Both the position numbers and the translations under genes were made by a program. DNA of 64,000 nucleotides from Gemmatimonadales bacterium (GTDB lineage: Bacteria > Gemmatimonadota > Gemmatimonadetes > Palauibacterales > Palauibacteraceae): NCBI GenBank assembly GCA_009840115.1, contig VXOJ01000028.1, positions 1 through 64,000 on the forward strand, in the 5' to 3' direction. Positions within the stretch are counted from its first letter, which is position 1. Each line of letters starts with the position of its first letter. The notes under the pieces are model-generated. The model searched no databases and was not told the DNA's origin. It saw only the letters and a list, made by a program, of their open reading frames with translations. Below are positions 1-9,242 of this stretch, piece by piece.

Positions 1-368
<368 letters not shown>

Positions 369-555
369 AGAATTTGGTTTGAGTGCGCTCGGCCGGAGCC
401 GGGTCAACACTCGAGACCTGGTTGAACGCAGAGCACCCCGTCCGGCCGCAAGACCGTCGGGGGTTCACGTTCGGAAATCACTTTGGTTTCCCATCGAGCC
501 ACGAGAAGTGATGCCCATGGCTCTCGATCGGGCCCACAAGTCACTCACACCTTCT
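369..555 (-). other. 16S rRNA leader region
   Basis: This is the transcribed leader between the last candidate promoter and the mature 16S end, with no credible protein gene. The minus strand carries TGCTCTGCGTTCA at 423-435, which resembles the start of an rRNA antitermination boxA (E. coli TGCTCTTTAACA), but the match is partial. RNase III processing stems were not resolved because the 3' flank of the 16S gene lies outside the window. Confidence 0.45.
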
Positions 556-561
556 TGTCAA
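533..561 (-). promoter_or_regulatory. Possible rRNA promoter proximal to 16S
   Basis: On the minus strand a perfect TTGACA (556-561) overlaps the end of the terminator T-run. Seventeen bases further is TGTGGG (533-538), a poor -10. The consensus -35 and the position upstream of 16S support a promoter; the weak -10 keeps confidence low. Confidence 0.35.
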
Positions 562-595
562 AAAGCATCGCGGAAGGGCGCACGCCCTCCCGCGA
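560..595 (-). terminator. Intrinsic terminator between tRNA-His and 16S
   Basis: An inverted repeat at 568-595 forms about a 12-base-pair GC-rich stem with one internal mismatch (a74/c89 side) and a very tight loop at 580-583. In minus-strand direction it is followed by TGC and then five T (564-560). This has the form of a Rho-independent terminator for transcripts coming from tRNA-His or from the TTGACA/TAGCCT promoter just upstream. Confidence 0.65.
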
Positions 596-603
596 GGACC
601 CCA

Positions 604-632
604 AGGCTACCCAACGGCGGGCAGCTTGTCAA
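604..632 (-). promoter_or_regulatory. Sigma-70-type promoter upstream of the 16S terminator
   Basis: TTGACA (627-632), a 17-base spacer and TAGCCT (604-609) on the minus strand make a good vegetative promoter. The expected start, near 597, is directly ahead of the hairpin at 568-595, so transcripts would meet a terminator at once unless antitermination acts. Confidence 0.55.
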
Positions 633-684
633 TGTCCGGCGATGGGCCGGGACATCGACCCGGGAAACGACGAAAATGCGGAGG

Positions 685-759
685 GGTGAGCGACGGGATT
701 CGAACCCGCGACCTCCAGGGCCACAACCTGGCGCTCTGACCACCTGAGCTACGCCCACC
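685..759 (-). tRNA. tRNA-His (GTG anticodon)
   Basis: The minus strand folds as a full cloverleaf with acceptor stem GTGGGCG/CGCTCAC, the T-loop motif GTTCGAA and an anticodon loop TTGTGGC giving anticodon GTG. The base before the acceptor stem (759) is G and the discriminator (685) is C, the G-1:C73 pair that marks histidine tRNA. CCA is not encoded. It lies upstream of the 16S gene on the same strand, separated by a terminator. Confidence 0.96.
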
Positions 760-1010
760 GCGTCGTTCGCGCCCCGTCGCGGGGCTGCGAGCGCGACAAT
801 CTAGAGGAAAGGCGCCCCCCTTGCGAGTCGCCCGCAATCGGCGTCGCGCTTCAGGCGAGGTGCAGCGCCGCTCGAACACAGCGGGGCTTTTGCCACGGGC
901 TGCTAGGGTGCGGCGGTGCGGTCTCCGTTGTAACGTGCCTCTCTGTGCCCGGCAGCCTTGCGACGGGCTGCCGGGAAACCTCCGGAGCGACCGGCGCGTA
1001 CGAGCGAGCG

Positions 1011-1613
1011 ATGACCGAACAGCCCAACGAACCCGGCCGCGGCGGCCCCGAGGGTCCGGCGCCTCCGTACGCCGTGGTGCCGCTCGTCGCGGCTCCCCCC
1101 CAACCGCCGGCGGAACAGACATCCGACACCGGCGACCGGTACTCGAACGGGGTCGGCTTCGCCCTCTGGTGTTGCCTGTTCGTCGGAGCGGCCGGGATCC
1201 ACCGCTTCTACCTCGGCATGTATGCCACGGGCATCATTTGGCTGCTCACATTCGGTCTCTTCGGCATCGGCCAGTTCTTCGACCTCTTCCGCATGAAACG
1301 GCTCGTGCGGACGGCGAACATCCGCGACGGGTATCTGCCGCACCCGCGCCTCGCCCGGGCCGCCGAGCCGGCCGCCCCGTCGCGGCAGCTCGCCAAGGCG
1401 GACACCCGGCAGCAGATCCTGCTGAAGGCCGCGCAGGCGAACGGCGGCCTGCTGACGGTGACGCAGGGCGTCCTGGCCACGGGTCTGAGCTTCGAGGAGG
1501 TGGAGGAAGCCCTGCGGGAAATGGTCGTGAAAGGGCATGTGGACGTGGACAACGCGGCGGACAGCGGCGTCATCGTGTACCGTTTCCCGGGATTGGCCGG
1601 CCCCTTCAAGTGA
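1011..1613 (+). CDS. TM2-domain membrane protein with C-terminal winged-helix-like domain
   Basis: A 200-residue protein. The first ~45 residues are Pro/Ala-rich and polar. Residues ~45-100 form a TM2 domain: two hydrophobic segments around AAGIHRFYLG and LFGIGQFFDLF. The last ~65 residues look like a small winged helix (RQQILLKAAQ, then LSFEEVEEALREMV). TM2 proteins have no settled bacterial function. The ATG at 1011 was preferred to an upstream in-frame start because the extra residues are unlike the family. Its stop overlaps the GTG of hemQ (GTGA), so the two are translationally coupled. The 250 bases upstream hold no clear promoter. Confidence 0.82.
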   Translation: MTEQPNEPGRGGPEGPAPPYAVVPLVAAPPQPPAEQTSDTGDRYSNGVGFALWCCLFVGAAGIHRFYLGMYATGIIWLLTFGLFGIGQFFDLFRMKRLVRTANIRDGYLPHPRLARAAEPAAPSRQLAKADTRQQILLKAAQANGGLLTVTQGVLATGLSFEEVEEALREMVVKGHVDVDNAADSGVIVYRFPGLAGPFK

Positions 1614-2455
1614 CGAGCCGTTCCCTTCCGCATGCCTCCGAACTCCCGCCCGCCTCCCTCGATGGGTGGTATGTCCTTCATCAATCGATCGAACTCGACT
1701 GGAACGGTCTCAGGGCCAGGGATCCGGCGGAAGCCCGGGAGGCGCTGAAGAGCTTCGCCGGGCTGGCCGAGAAGTGGTCTGCCGGAGCGGAGCCGGGCTG
1801 GTCCGGCGTCTACCGGGTGGCCGGGAGCGGGATCGATTTTCTCATCCTCCATTTCCGGAACACGTTCGACCGCCTCATTGAAGCGGCGCGCGAATTGAAG
1901 CTCTCCGCCTGGGCCGATCACGTCCTCGTCCGCGAGGAGTACCTGTCGGTGGTGGAGCTGGGCCTCTACTCGCTGACCCGGGAACTCTCCGGGCGCATCG
2001 ACCCGGAGGACCGCGAGGCGTGGGACGCCGCGCTGGCGGACGCCCTCGCGGAGGAGCGGCGGAAGGGGTACGTGCGGCGCCGGCTCGAACCGAGGCAGCC
2101 GGAGCACATGCCGTACGTGTGCACCTACCCGATGGACAAGCGGCGCAATCCGGGCCAGAACTGGTACGCCCTTTCCCTGGAGGAGCGGGCGGGGCTGATG
2201 GCGGCGCACGGGAGGTTGGGGCGGCGTTTCGCGGGCCGGATCGTTCAGGTGATCAGCGGATCGATGGGTCTGGACGACTGGGAATGGGCCGTGACGCTGT
2301 GGGCGGGGGACCCGCTCGAGTTCAAGGCCATCATCAGCGAGATGCGCTACGACGCGGCGAGCGCGGAGTACGCGGAGTTCGGTCCGTTCACGGTCGGCAA
2401 ACGGATGTCCGCAGGGGAGTTCGAGGGGCTGCTCGCGTCCGTGGCGGCGCGATGA
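1610..2455 (+). CDS. hemQ: HemQ-like coproheme decarboxylase (chlorite dismutase family)
   Basis: HemQ/ChdC uses peroxide to decarboxylate coproheme to protoheme, the last step of the coproporphyrin-dependent heme pathway. The 281-residue protein has the family signature in its C-terminal half: YPMDKRR (~173-179), NWYALSLEERAGLMAAHGR (~184-202, with His200 a candidate proximal heme ligand), then GSMGLDDWEW and EMRYD. The GTG at 1610 overlaps the stop of the TM2 gene and its own stop overlaps hutH (ATGA). Chlorite dismutase or another Dyp-like role is possible, but the YPMxKRR motif favours HemQ. Its place at the head of a histidine-degradation operon is unusual. Confidence 0.85.
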   Translation: MTSRSLPHASELPPASLDGWYVLHQSIELDWNGLRARDPAEAREALKSFAGLAEKWSAGAEPGWSGVYRVAGSGIDFLILHFRNTFDRLIEAARELKLSAWADHVLVREEYLSVVELGLYSLTRELSGRIDPEDREAWDAALADALAEERRKGYVRRRLEPRQPEHMPYVCTYPMDKRRNPGQNWYALSLEERAGLMAAHGRLGRRFAGRIVQVISGSMGLDDWEWAVTLWAGDPLEFKAIISEMRYDAASAEYAEFGPFTVGKRMSAGEFEGLLASVAAR

Positions 2456-4071
2456 GCGCGGCAGCCGTCAAGCTCTCCCGGGAGCTCACGATTCCCGACA
2501 TCGTCGCCGTGGCGCGCGGGGGCTCGCAGGTCCGGGAACTCGACGGGGACACGCGAGAGCGGGTGGAGGCGAGCCGGCACACGGTGGAGGTGGCGCTGGC
2601 TCGGCCGGGGGCCCGGATCTACGGGATCACCACCGGCTACGGGTCGCTCGCCGGAACCCGCATCGCGGCGCCGGATGCTTCCCGTCTGTCGTGGAACGTG
2701 ATCCTCAAATGCGCGACGGGGACGGGGCCCCCGCTGCCGGAGGACTGGGTGCGGGCGATGCTGCTCGTGCGGGCGAACTCGCTCGCGCTCGGCGCTTCGG
2801 GCGTGCGCCCGGTGATCATCGACACACTGGTCCGAATGTTGAACCGGGGCGTCACGCCCGTGGTGCCGGGCAAGGGGTCGCTCGGGGCGAGCGGCGATCT
2901 CGCCCCCCTCGCCCACATGGCCGCGGTCGCGACCCGCGCGCCCGGCCCGGAGCCGGGCGCCGGCGGGGGCGGGGATCCCGTGGCGTTCAGCGGTGAGGCC
3001 TGGTTCGAGGGCCGCCGCACGGACGGGGCGAGCGCGATGGCGGCGGCGGGGATCCCCCGCCCCGGACTGGAGGCCAAGGAGGGGCTGGCGCTGACGAACG
3101 GGACGACGATGATGGTCGCGGGCGCGGCGCTGCAGATCCACGACGCGCGACGTTTGCTCCTGCACGCGGAGTTGGCGGCGGCGCTGAGTCTGGAGGCGCT
3201 GCTGGCCCGTTCGGCCGCGCTGAACCCGGCGCTACACGAGGCGAACAACCAGCCGGGCCAGATCGGAACCGCGGCGAGGCTCCGGGCGCTCCTCTCCGGG
3301 AGCGGGCTCGTCGATGCGGACGCCGACCGCGTACAGGACGCCTACAGCCTGCGCTGCACGCCCCAGGTCGTCGGTCCGGTTCACGACATGGTCGGATTCC
3401 TGTGGGGACGGGTGGAAGCGTCGCTCAACGCGGTGTCGGACAACCCGCTGGTCTTTCCCGCCGCCGGGCAGGGTGCGGGCGAGGTCGTCTCGGGCGGGAA
3501 TTTTCACGGCGCCGGGCCGGCGCTGTGGCTCGACACGCTGGGGATCGCGCTTGCCGATGTCGCGAGCCTGTCGGACCGCCGGATGTTCCGCATGCTGACG
3601 CCGGAGCTCTCCGCGGGGCTTCCCGCCATGCTCGTGGAGTCTCCGGGGCTGCACGGGGGCCTGATGTCGCTCCAGTACACGGGGGCGGCGCTCGTCTCCG
3701 ACAACAAGACGCTCGCGCATCCGGACTCCGTCGATTCGATCCCGACGAGCGCGAACCAGGAGGACCACGTGAGCATGGGGGCCAACGCGGCCCGGCACGC
3801 GCATGAGATCCTGGCCAACACGCGTACGGTGGTCGCGATCGAACTCCTCGGCGCCGCGCAGGCGGTCTACCTCCGACGCCGGGGCCCGGACCGGCTGGGG
3901 GCCGGCACGCGGGCCGTCTACGAGGCGGTCCGCAAGTGCGTCCCTCCCGTCATCGAGGACCGCTCCCTGGCGGCGGATGTCGCGTGCCTGGAGGCGGCCA
4001 TCGACGATGGGACGCTGGAACGGGCGGCCGCCGACGCCCTGGGCGATCTCTGGGCCCCCGCGCCGCTCTGA
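2452..4071 (+). CDS. hutH: Histidine ammonia-lyase
   Basis: Removes ammonia from L-histidine to give urocanate, the first step of histidine use. The 539-residue protein carries [12 protein letters not shown], in which Ala146-Ser147-Gly148 would form the MIO electrophile, plus the YGITTGYG loop (~57-64) with the catalytic tyrosine and the NQEDHVSMG motif. Length is slightly above the usual ~510. Related aromatic ammonia-lyases share these motifs, but hutU and hutI downstream settle the substrate. It overlaps hemQ by four bases and the next gene by four. Confidence 0.95.
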   Translation: MSAAAVKLSRELTIPDIVAVARGGSQVRELDGDTRERVEASRHTVEVALARPGARIYGITTGYGSLAGTRIAAPDASRLSWNVILKCATGTGPPLPEDWVRAMLLVRANSLALGASGVRPVIIDTLVRMLNRGVTPVVPGKGSLGASGDLAPLAHMAAVATRAPGPEPGAGGGGDPVAFSGEAWFEGRRTDGASAMAAAGIPRPGLEAKEGLALTNGTTMMVAGAALQIHDARRLLLHAELAAALSLEALLARSAALNPALHEANNQPGQIGTAARLRALLSGSGLVDADADRVQDAYSLRCTPQVVGPVHDMVGFLWGRVEASLNAVSDNPLVFPAAGQGAGEVVSGGNFHGAGPALWLDTLGIALADVASLSDRRMFRMLTPELSAGLPAMLVESPGLHGGLMSLQYTGAALVSDNKTLAHPDSVDSIPTSANQEDHVSMGANAARHAHEILANTRTVVAIELLGAAQAVYLRRRGPDRLGAGTRAVYEAVRKCVPPVIEDRSLAADVACLEAAIDDGTLERAAADALGDLWAPAPL

Positions 4072-4985
4072 GCTCCGCCTGGCTCCTCTGCGAGCCCAAC
4101 GTGAGCGAGGGCCGCAACCCGCGCAGGATGGCTCGCTTCGCGGCCGCGGTCGAGGGAATCCACGGCGTCGAACTCCTCCACAGGTCGGCCGATCCGGACC
4201 ACCACCGCATGGTGCTCGCCTACCGGGGAACCCCGGCGGCGGTCGTTCACGCGACGACCGCCCTCGCGGCGGCCGTGTACGCGGAGGTGGATCTCCGCCG
4301 GCACCGGGGCCGGCATCCCCGCATCGGCGCGCTGGACGTCGTTCCCTTCGTGCGCGGCCCGGGCTGTCCCGAGGTCGATGCGCTCGACGCGTCCCGGTCC
4401 TTCGGCGAGTGGGCGGCGCGGCGCGGCGTCCCGGTCTTCTTCTACGAACGGGCCGCGACGATGCCGGAGCGGACTTCCCTGCCCCGCATCCGGTCCGGGC
4501 AATTCGAAGGTCTGGCCGCGAAACTGTCGAGCCCCGAATGGAGGCCGGATCTCGGCCCTCCGGCGCCTCACCCGTCGCTGGGCGCCGTCGCCGTCGGCGT
4601 GCGAGAGCCGCTCGTGCGTTTCAACGTGAATCTCGAAACGGCGGATCCGGGGCCGGCTCGGCGCATCGCGGCGGCGATCCGGGAATCGGACGGCGGGCTC
4701 CGGCACGTGCGGGCGCTCGGAATCCCGCTCCGGCGACGGGGGATGACGCAGGTGTCCATGAACCTGACTCGATACGCGGCGACAGGGATCGAGCCGGTGT
4801 ACGAGCGCGTCGCCGAGCGCGCGCGGGCGGAAGGCGTGGCCCTCGCGGGGTGCGAGTTCATCGGTCCGGTGCCCGCCGGGGCCATCCGCGGCCTCGATTC
4901 CGCGCGGCTGGACGCGGACCTCGCGCCGGAGCAGATATTGGATCTGCCGGGGACCGGAGACGGCGAAGAGGGAGGAGAGGCATGA
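4068..4985 (+). CDS. Glutamate formimidoyltransferase (N-terminal FTCD domain type)
   Basis: Transfers the formimino group of N-formimino-glutamate to tetrahydrofolate, releasing glutamate, so this operon ends in the folate route and not in HutG hydrolysis. Near the start is [16 protein letters not shown], the family N-terminus; HRMVLAYRG and [15 protein letters not shown] follow. At about 305 residues only the transferase part is present, without the cyclodeaminase. No ATG, GTG or TTG precedes the conserved start. A CTG at 4068 overlapping the hutH stop (CTGA) mirrors the 4-base overlaps nearby and is the likeliest start. Confidence 0.85.
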   Translation: MSSAWLLCEPNVSEGRNPRRMARFAAAVEGIHGVELLHRSADPDHHRMVLAYRGTPAAVVHATTALAAAVYAEVDLRRHRGRHPRIGALDVVPFVRGPGCPEVDALDASRSFGEWAARRGVPVFFYERAATMPERTSLPRIRSGQFEGLAAKLSSPEWRPDLGPPAPHPSLGAVAVGVREPLVRFNVNLETADPGPARRIAAAIRESDGGLRHVRALGIPLRRRGMTQVSMNLTRYAATGIEPVYERVAERARAEGVALAGCEFIGPVPAGAIRGLDSARLDADLAPEQILDLPGTGDGEEGGEA

Positions 4986-6640
4986 AACCGGCCGGACCGA
5001 TCCGGGCGCCGAGGGGAACGACGCTCTCCTGCAGGGGATGGCACCAGGAGGCGGCCCTCCGGATGCTCATGAACAACCTCGACCCGGACGTGGCGGAGCG
5101 TCCCGACGACCTCATCGTGTACGGAGGCGCGGGCAAGGCGGCGCGCGACTGGACCGCATACGCGAAGATCGTGGAGACGCTCCGGCGACTTGAGAACGAC
5201 GAGACCCTCCTCGTCCAGAGCGGAAAGCCGGTCGGTGTATTCCGCACCCACGACGAGGCGCCGCGCGTCCTCATCGCGAACGCCCACCTCGTGCCCCGCT
5301 GGGGGGATATCGACGAGTTCCGGCGTCTCGATGCGCTGGGGCTCACGATGTACGGTCAGATGACGGCGGGTTCGTGGATCTACATCGGCACGCAGGGGAT
5401 CCTCCAGGGGACGTACGAGACGTTCGCGGAACTCGCGCGGCAGCACTTCGGGGGCTCCCTCGCGGGACGGCTCGTGGTGACCGCCGGGCTGGGCGGGATG
5501 GGGGGCGCCCAGCCGCTCGCCGCGACGATGAACGGCGGGGCCTTCCTCGGCGTCGAGGTCCGGGAGGACCGCATCCGCCGCCGGCTCGAGACGGGCTACT
5601 GCGACCGCATGGCGACGGACCTCGACGAGGCGCTGGAGTGGCTCACCGCCGCCATGGACCGGCGGGAGGCGCTGTCCGTGGCCCTGCTCGGGAACATCGC
5701 CGAGGTCCTGCCGGCGCTCGCGGCGCGCGGCGTCGTTCCCGACGTGCTCACGGACCAGACCTCGGCGCACGATCTCCGCCTCGGCTACATCCCCGCGGGG
5801 CTGTCCGTGGAAGCGGCCGAGGCCATGAGCGCTTCGGACCCGGAAGGCTACGTCGAGCGTGTCCTCGACTCGATGGTGGCGCACGTGTCGGCCATGCTCG
5901 CGCTCAGGGCGAGAGGAGCGGTCGCGTTCGACTACGGGAACAACCTGCGCGGCCAGGTCGCGGACCTGCGCGGGATGGCGGAGGCCTTCGACATTCCCGG
6001 CTTCGTGCCGGCCTTCATTCGACCCCTCTTCTGCCGGGGCGCGGGCCCCTTCCGCTGGGCGGCCCTCTCCGGCGACCCCGGGGACATCGCGGCGACGGAC
6101 GCCGCCGTCCTCGAGACGTTCCCCGAGAAGGAGACGCTGGGGCGCTGGATCCGCCAGGCGCGCGAACGGGTGCGCTTCCAGGGCCTCCCCTCCCGCATCT
6201 GCTGGCTCGAATACGGCGAACGGGCGGAGATGGGCGAGCGCTTCAACTGGCTGGTGAAGACGGGACGGGTGCGGGCGCCCATCGTGATCGGGCGCGACCA
6301 CCTCGACACCGGTTCCGTGGCTTCGCCGAACCGGGAGACCGAGGGCATGCGGGACGGCTCCGACGCGATCGCCGACTGGCCGCTGCTCAACGCCATGCTC
6401 AATACGGCCTGCGGCGCAAGCTGGGTCTCGATCCACAACGGGGGTGGGGTGGGCATCGGGTATTCCACGCACGCGGGCATGGTGTGCGTCGCCGACGGGA
6501 CCGAATCCGGAAGCCGGCGGCTGGAGCGCGTGCTCACGGCGGACCCGGGGACGGGGGTCATGCGACACGCCGATGCGGGGTATCCGGAGGCGATCCGCAC
6601 CGCCCGCGAGCGCGGGGTCGACCTTCCGATGCTCGAGTAG
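4982..6640 (+). CDS. hutU: Urocanate hydratase
   Basis: Converts urocanate to imidazolone propionate with tightly bound NAD+. The 552-residue length matches the family. Visible marks are the N-terminal [14 protein letters not shown], the nucleotide-binding [19 protein letters not shown], the active-site [16 protein letters not shown] segment (~354-368) and the C-terminal [14 protein letters not shown]. The ATG at 4982 overlaps the preceding stop, and hutI begins 12 bases after its end, so it sits mid-operon. Confidence 0.97.
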   Translation: MKPAGPIRAPRGTTLSCRGWHQEAALRMLMNNLDPDVAERPDDLIVYGGAGKAARDWTAYAKIVETLRRLENDETLLVQSGKPVGVFRTHDEAPRVLIANAHLVPRWGDIDEFRRLDALGLTMYGQMTAGSWIYIGTQGILQGTYETFAELARQHFGGSLAGRLVVTAGLGGMGGAQPLAATMNGGAFLGVEVREDRIRRRLETGYCDRMATDLDEALEWLTAAMDRREALSVALLGNIAEVLPALAARGVVPDVLTDQTSAHDLRLGYIPAGLSVEAAEAMSASDPEGYVERVLDSMVAHVSAMLALRARGAVAFDYGNNLRGQVADLRGMAEAFDIPGFVPAFIRPLFCRGAGPFRWAALSGDPGDIAATDAAVLETFPEKETLGRWIRQARERVRFQGLPSRICWLEYGERAEMGERFNWLVKTGRVRAPIVIGRDHLDTGSVASPNRETEGMRDGSDAIADWPLLNAMLNTACGASWVSIHNGGGVGIGYSTHAGMVCVADGTESGSRRLERVLTADPGTGVMRHADAGYPEAIRTARERGVDLPMLE

Positions 6641-6652
6641 CCGCGCTCCGCC

Positions 6653-7885
6653 ATGCCGCGCCTCGCGAACATCGGCTGCCTCGCCACCTGCGCAAGCCCT
6701 GCGGGCCAGGAGGACATCGGGCTCATCCGGGACGCCGCGCTCGTGTGGCGCGATGGGACCGTACACTGGGCCGGGCCGGCCGAGGCGCTGCCGGCGGAGT
6801 ACGAAGCGGAGCCCGCCAGGGACGCCGGCGGAGGGCTCGTCATTCCCGGCCTCGTGGACGCGCACACGCATCTCGCCTTCGGCGGCTGGCGGGCGGGCGA
6901 GTTCTCCGACCGGCTCCGGGGCCGCGACTACCTGGAGATCGCCGCAGCCGGCGGCGGGATCGCATCCACCGTGCGGGCCACGCGCGCGCTCGACGAGGAG
7001 GCGCTTCTCGCCCGGGCGCACGAGTTCCTTTCCGCCATGGTGTCCCTCGGCATCACGACGGTCGAGGCGAAGAGCGGTTACGGACTCGATCTCGAGACGG
7101 AACTCCGACTCCTGCGGGTCTACCGGCGACTCGACGAGATGGGGCCGGTGCGGATCGTCGCGACGTGCCTCGCGGCGCACGTCGTCCCACCGGAATGGTC
7201 CTCGGACCGCCCGGGCTACGTGAAGCTCGTCACGGAGCGGATCCTGCCCGCCGTGGCGGAGGAGGGGCTGGCCGAGTTCTGCGATGTGTTCGTGGAGGAT
7301 TCGGCCTTCTCGGCCGACGAGGCGCGGCGGATCTGTCAGCGGGGACGCGAACTGGGGTTACGGCCGAAACTCCACGTGGATCAGCTCTCCGGGGGTGGCG
7401 GGGCCGAACTCGCGGCGTCGCTCCGGGCCGTGTCGGCGGACCACCTGGAGTACGTGTCGGAAGCCGGGATCGAGGCGCTCGCGGCGGCCGGCGTCGTCGG
7501 GGTCACGCTGCCTCTCGCAAACCTCTACCTGAACCAGGCGCCGCCCCCGGCCCGGGCGCTCATCGACGGCGGCGTCGCGGTGGCGGTGGCCAGCGACTTC
7601 AACCCGGGCACGGCTCCGTCCTGGCACCTTCCCTTCGCCATGACGCTGGCGTGCACGCGGCAGCGCATGACGCCCGCCGAAGTGCTCAAGGGCGCGACGC
7701 GCTACGCGGCCCGGGCCCTCGGCCGCGAAGGCGAAACGGGATCGCTGGAGCCGGGAGCCGCGGCGGACTTCGCGGTCATCGATGCCCCGGACGTGGAACA
7801 CTGGCTCTACCACCTGCGGCCCAACGCGTGCGTCGCAGCGGCGATCGGCGGCGAGTTCCGGCACGGAGTTCTCCGCGAGGCGTAG
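6653..7885 (+). CDS. hutI: Imidazolonepropionase
   Basis: A metal-dependent amidohydrolase that opens imidazolone propionate to N-formimino-glutamate, the substrate of the transferase encoded at 4068-4985. The metal-binding DAHTHLAFGG motif sits near residue 73; VEAKSGYGLD, KLHVDQLS and VASDFNPGT are typical HutI segments. The length of 410 residues is normal. It is the last gene of the plus-strand operon; only 38 bases separate it from the convergent phosphatase gene and no clear terminator is visible there. Confidence 0.96.
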   Translation: MPRLANIGCLATCASPAGQEDIGLIRDAALVWRDGTVHWAGPAEALPAEYEAEPARDAGGGLVIPGLVDAHTHLAFGGWRAGEFSDRLRGRDYLEIAAAGGGIASTVRATRALDEEALLARAHEFLSAMVSLGITTVEAKSGYGLDLETELRLLRVYRRLDEMGPVRIVATCLAAHVVPPEWSSDRPGYVKLVTERILPAVAEEGLAEFCDVFVEDSAFSADEARRICQRGRELGLRPKLHVDQLSGGGGAELAASLRAVSADHLEYVSEAGIEALAAAGVVGVTLPLANLYLNQAPPPARALIDGGVAVAVASDFNPGTAPSWHLPFAMTLACTRQRMTPAEVLKGATRYAARALGREGETGSLEPGAAADFAVIDAPDVEHWLYHLRPNACVAAAIGGEFRHGVLREA

Positions 7886-7923
7886 CGGCAACAGCCCCGC
7901 CCCCTTCGGACGGCAGCGCGACG

Positions 7924-9228
7924 TCAGGCGTCGGGATTCGCCGCGGAGTCGAGCGTAACGGTGCCCCCGTCCAGGCTGATGACCGTACGGTTCCAGCCGC
8001 CGTCCCGCCGGCGGACGAGGCGGAGCATCTCCGCCGCGGCGTCGAGCAGGTCCGCGGCAATGAGTTTGCCCCCGTAACTCTCCCGGATCGTGCGCACGGG
8101 CGTGTGTCCGACGACGTGAATGCGGGCCCCGAAGCGCTCCAGCACGGCATCGAGGTGGCCCCCGAGCGTGTCGGTGAGCACGAGGTCGCGATACCAGAGC
8201 ACGCTCTCCGGCCCGAAGAAGAAGTCGTACCGGCGGTAGATCTGGGCGGTGTCAAGCCGGGTTTCACGCGCATACTCGCGGAGGAACGCTTCGTCCCGCC
8301 ATCTCGTGAACAGCGGTTCCGCGATGAAGGTCTCCAGCGTGTCCTGGTACTCCTCGAGCGAGGAGTCGACGTATGCCGGACTCACGCCCCCGTGCGCGAA
8401 CAGCAGGTCCTCCAATCGGACGAGCCCCGGTTTGGCCGCGATCCAGCTTCCGAGGACGGACGTCTCCGGATCGAACAGCGTCTCGTAGGACATGCCGTGC
8501 AGTTCGCCGATCGTCTGCTCCTTCGGCGCCACGTAGCGGAGGTCGCCGGTCAGGACCATCGCTTCATGGTTTCCGAGGAGCGTGACGATGCGGCCGCCCG
8601 CCGCCATGGCCTCCCGTTCCAGGCCGTAGACGAACCAGAGGAGGCGGGTCACGTCGTTCCCCCGGTCGAACAGGTCTCCGAGAAAGGCCACCGCGGCGTC
8701 GCCGCCGGTCCAGCGCAACTCCTCATCGATCAGCCCGGCCAGGCCGAGCAGCGAGATGACGCGGTCGAACTCGCCGTGCACATCTCCGAACACGAACACG
8801 GAGTCGTGACCGGCGAGGTCGACTTCCGGGGTCGGGGGCTCCGCCCAGATCCGGGTGCGGTGAAGAGGCGCGGCCCCGTCGGCACCGTCCCGGGGTTCCG
8901 CTCCGTACTCGAGCGTGACTTCGGGCGCCCGTACCCGCAGGCGAGCCGCGTGCGCGTATCCCGGCTCCGTCGCCTGCTCATCGACCACCCGCCCCTCGAC
9001 GATCGCCCGCACCAGGCCGGGCCGCTCCTCCTCCGTCAGCCAGCGCACGTCGAGGCCGACGTCCGCGAACGCGACGTAGAGGCCGTACTCCCCCGTGATG
9101 TACCAACCGGGCTGCCCCGCTCGCGCGGGAGACGCGGCCGGGGGCGTCGCGTTACCGGCCACGGGCGCGGAGGCACCGATCCACCCCGCCCCCGTGGCGG
9201 CGGCGGCACAGCACAGCAGACCGGACAT
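7924..9228 (-). CDS. Exported calcineurin-like metallophosphatase
   Basis: A 434-residue protein with a short hydrophobic N-terminus (MSGLLCCAAAATG) suggesting export, a ~100-residue beta-rich domain, then a metallophosphoesterase domain. The metal motifs are in order: GDVHG (148-152), GDLFDRG (184-190), GNHE (219-222), AHGG and GHTP. They resemble the Shewanella-like (SLP/PPP-type) phosphatases, which act on phosphoprotein or small esters; the substrate here is unknown. It is the last gene of a minus-strand operon, 14 bases after a secreted kinase-like protein, which hints at opposing activities. Confidence 0.85.
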   Translation of the reverse strand: MSGLLCCAAAATGAGWIGASAPVAGNATPPAASPARAGQPGWYITGEYGLYVAFADVGLDVRWLTEEERPGLVRAIVEGRVVDEQATEPGYAHAARLRVRAPEVTLEYGAEPRDGADGAAPLHRTRIWAEPPTPEVDLAGHDSVFVFGDVHGEFDRVISLLGLAGLIDEELRWTGGDAAVAFLGDLFDRGNDVTRLLWFVYGLEREAMAAGGRIVTLLGNHEAMVLTGDLRYVAPKEQTIGELHGMSYETLFDPETSVLGSWIAAKPGLVRLEDLLFAHGGVSPAYVDSSLEEYQDTLETFIAEPLFTRWRDEAFLREYARETRLDTAQIYRRYDFFFGPESVLWYRDLVLTDTLGGHLDAVLERFGARIHVVGHTPVRTIRESYGGKLIAADLLDAAAEMLRLVRRRDGGWNRTVISLDGGTVTLDSAANPDA

Positions 9229-9242
9229 ACGACGCCGAAACC

